The position numbers and the translations under genes are program-made. The notes beneath the pieces are model-generated. The model did not search any database and had not been told where the DNA came from. It saw only the letters and a list, made by a program, of their open reading frames with translations. A DNA stretch of 46,450 bases from Acinetobacter variabilis (GTDB taxonomy: Bacteria > Pseudomonadota > Gammaproteobacteria > Pseudomonadales > Moraxellaceae): positions 57,051 to 103,500 of the forward strand of contig NZ_KB850116.1 in the NCBI RefSeq assembly GCF_000369625.1, in the 5' to 3' direction. Shown here one piece after another: positions 46,211 to 46,450 of this stretch; positions within the stretch are counted from its first letter, which is position 1; every line of letters begins with the position of its first letter.

Positions 46211-46450
46211 TTAAGCCACCTTGTTTTGTTGGGGTAGCTGATCATAGTAAAACTCATTTGGTGTCATTTTGTCTAGACTCGAATGAGGTCGTTTCAAATT
46301 ATAAAACTCAAAATATGCACTTAATTGCTTTTTCGCATCTGTGACACTGCTATAAGCTTTGAGATACACCTCTTCATATTTAACGCTCCGCCATAATCGT
46401 TCAACCATCACATTATCTACCCATCGACCTTTACCATCCATACTGATTTG
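46211..46450 (-). CDS. IS3-family transposase OrfB, C-terminal part
   Basis: The frame is open through the window's last base, so the N-terminal part lies beyond 46450. The visible ~79 residues are the end of an rve integrase domain: ISMDGKGRWVDNVMVERLWR contains the catalytic Glu region, and AYFEFYNLKRPHSSLDKMTP is the usual IS3 tail. The element's terminus is probably near 46148 (TGAGAGGTGGTCCC), but the other end is not visible. Confidence 0.88.
   Translation of the reverse strand, partial: QISMDGKGRWVDNVMVERLWRSVKYEEVYLKAYSSVTDAKKQLSAYFEFYNLKRPHSSLDKMTPNEFYYDQLPQQNKVA

Noticed and set aside
1..46450. CRISPR arrays and tRNA or rRNA genes
   Set aside because: No regularly spaced direct repeats with unique spacers and no tRNA- or rRNA-like segments were recognised by eye; the only short tandem repeats are those in copA and at 29185.

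Overview
The window looks like accessory DNA from an Acinetobacter species. The host DNA is AT-rich, and several families typical of that genus are present: an UmuD with a long N-terminal extension, an IS5-family element with GGCTTTGTTGCACAAA ends, an acinetoferrin-type siderophore operon and a XerC/XerD (dif or pdif) site. Replicon type cannot be decided from the sequence. The dif-like site, the toxin-antitoxin modules and the IS load would suit a large plasmid or a chromosomal island.

Layout. (1) 1-8.7 kb holds copper resistance genes on the + strand: the C-terminal part of the multicopper oxidase CopA with a Met/His tandem repeat, CopB, a small secreted Met/Cys protein, a CusCBA-type efflux pump whose adaptor carries extra metal-binding domains at both ends, and a CusF-like lipoprotein. 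(2) 8.7-13.4 kb is a scarred region with an intact hipBA module, two diverged 250-bp repeats, solo IS ends, a decayed alpA gene, and a fic/yhfG toxin-antitoxin pair whose toxin has a nonsense codon. (3) 13.4-19.6 kb is a probable mobile module of three co-directional genes, two of them very large tyrosine recombinase-like proteins; the first of these has lost catalytic residues. (4) 19.9-22.8 kb on the - strand is an SOS block: umuD, umuC, a small follower gene, and an SRAP-domain gene broken by one stop codon. (5) 23-29.3 kb holds an XRE/ImmA-type protease with an unknown partner behind a 20-bp inverted repeat, a zinc-ribbon membrane protein, a small gene stopped at codon 9, an orphan phosphoribosyltransferase, a P4-type integrase, a frameshifted hicB, and a small XRE regulator. 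(6) 29.4-33.6 kb is a decayed IS5-family copy followed by a GC-rich ISPpu12-like ISL3 element carrying a MerR regulator, a cation-efflux protein and lspA. (7) 33.7-44.8 kb is an eight-gene, Fur-controlled hydroxamate-citrate siderophore cluster. (8) 44.9-46.45 kb has an intact IS5-family element, a dif-like site and the start of an IS3-family element.

Functional picture. Both ends are intact metal-handling cargo: copper detoxification on the left and iron acquisition on the right. The 20 kb between them is a mobile-element and defence/SOS zone in which at least five genes carry stop codons or frameshifts while their neighbours stay intact. The least explained items are the large recombinase module with its possible terminal repeat, and the ImmA-type two-gene unit with its inverted-repeat operator.
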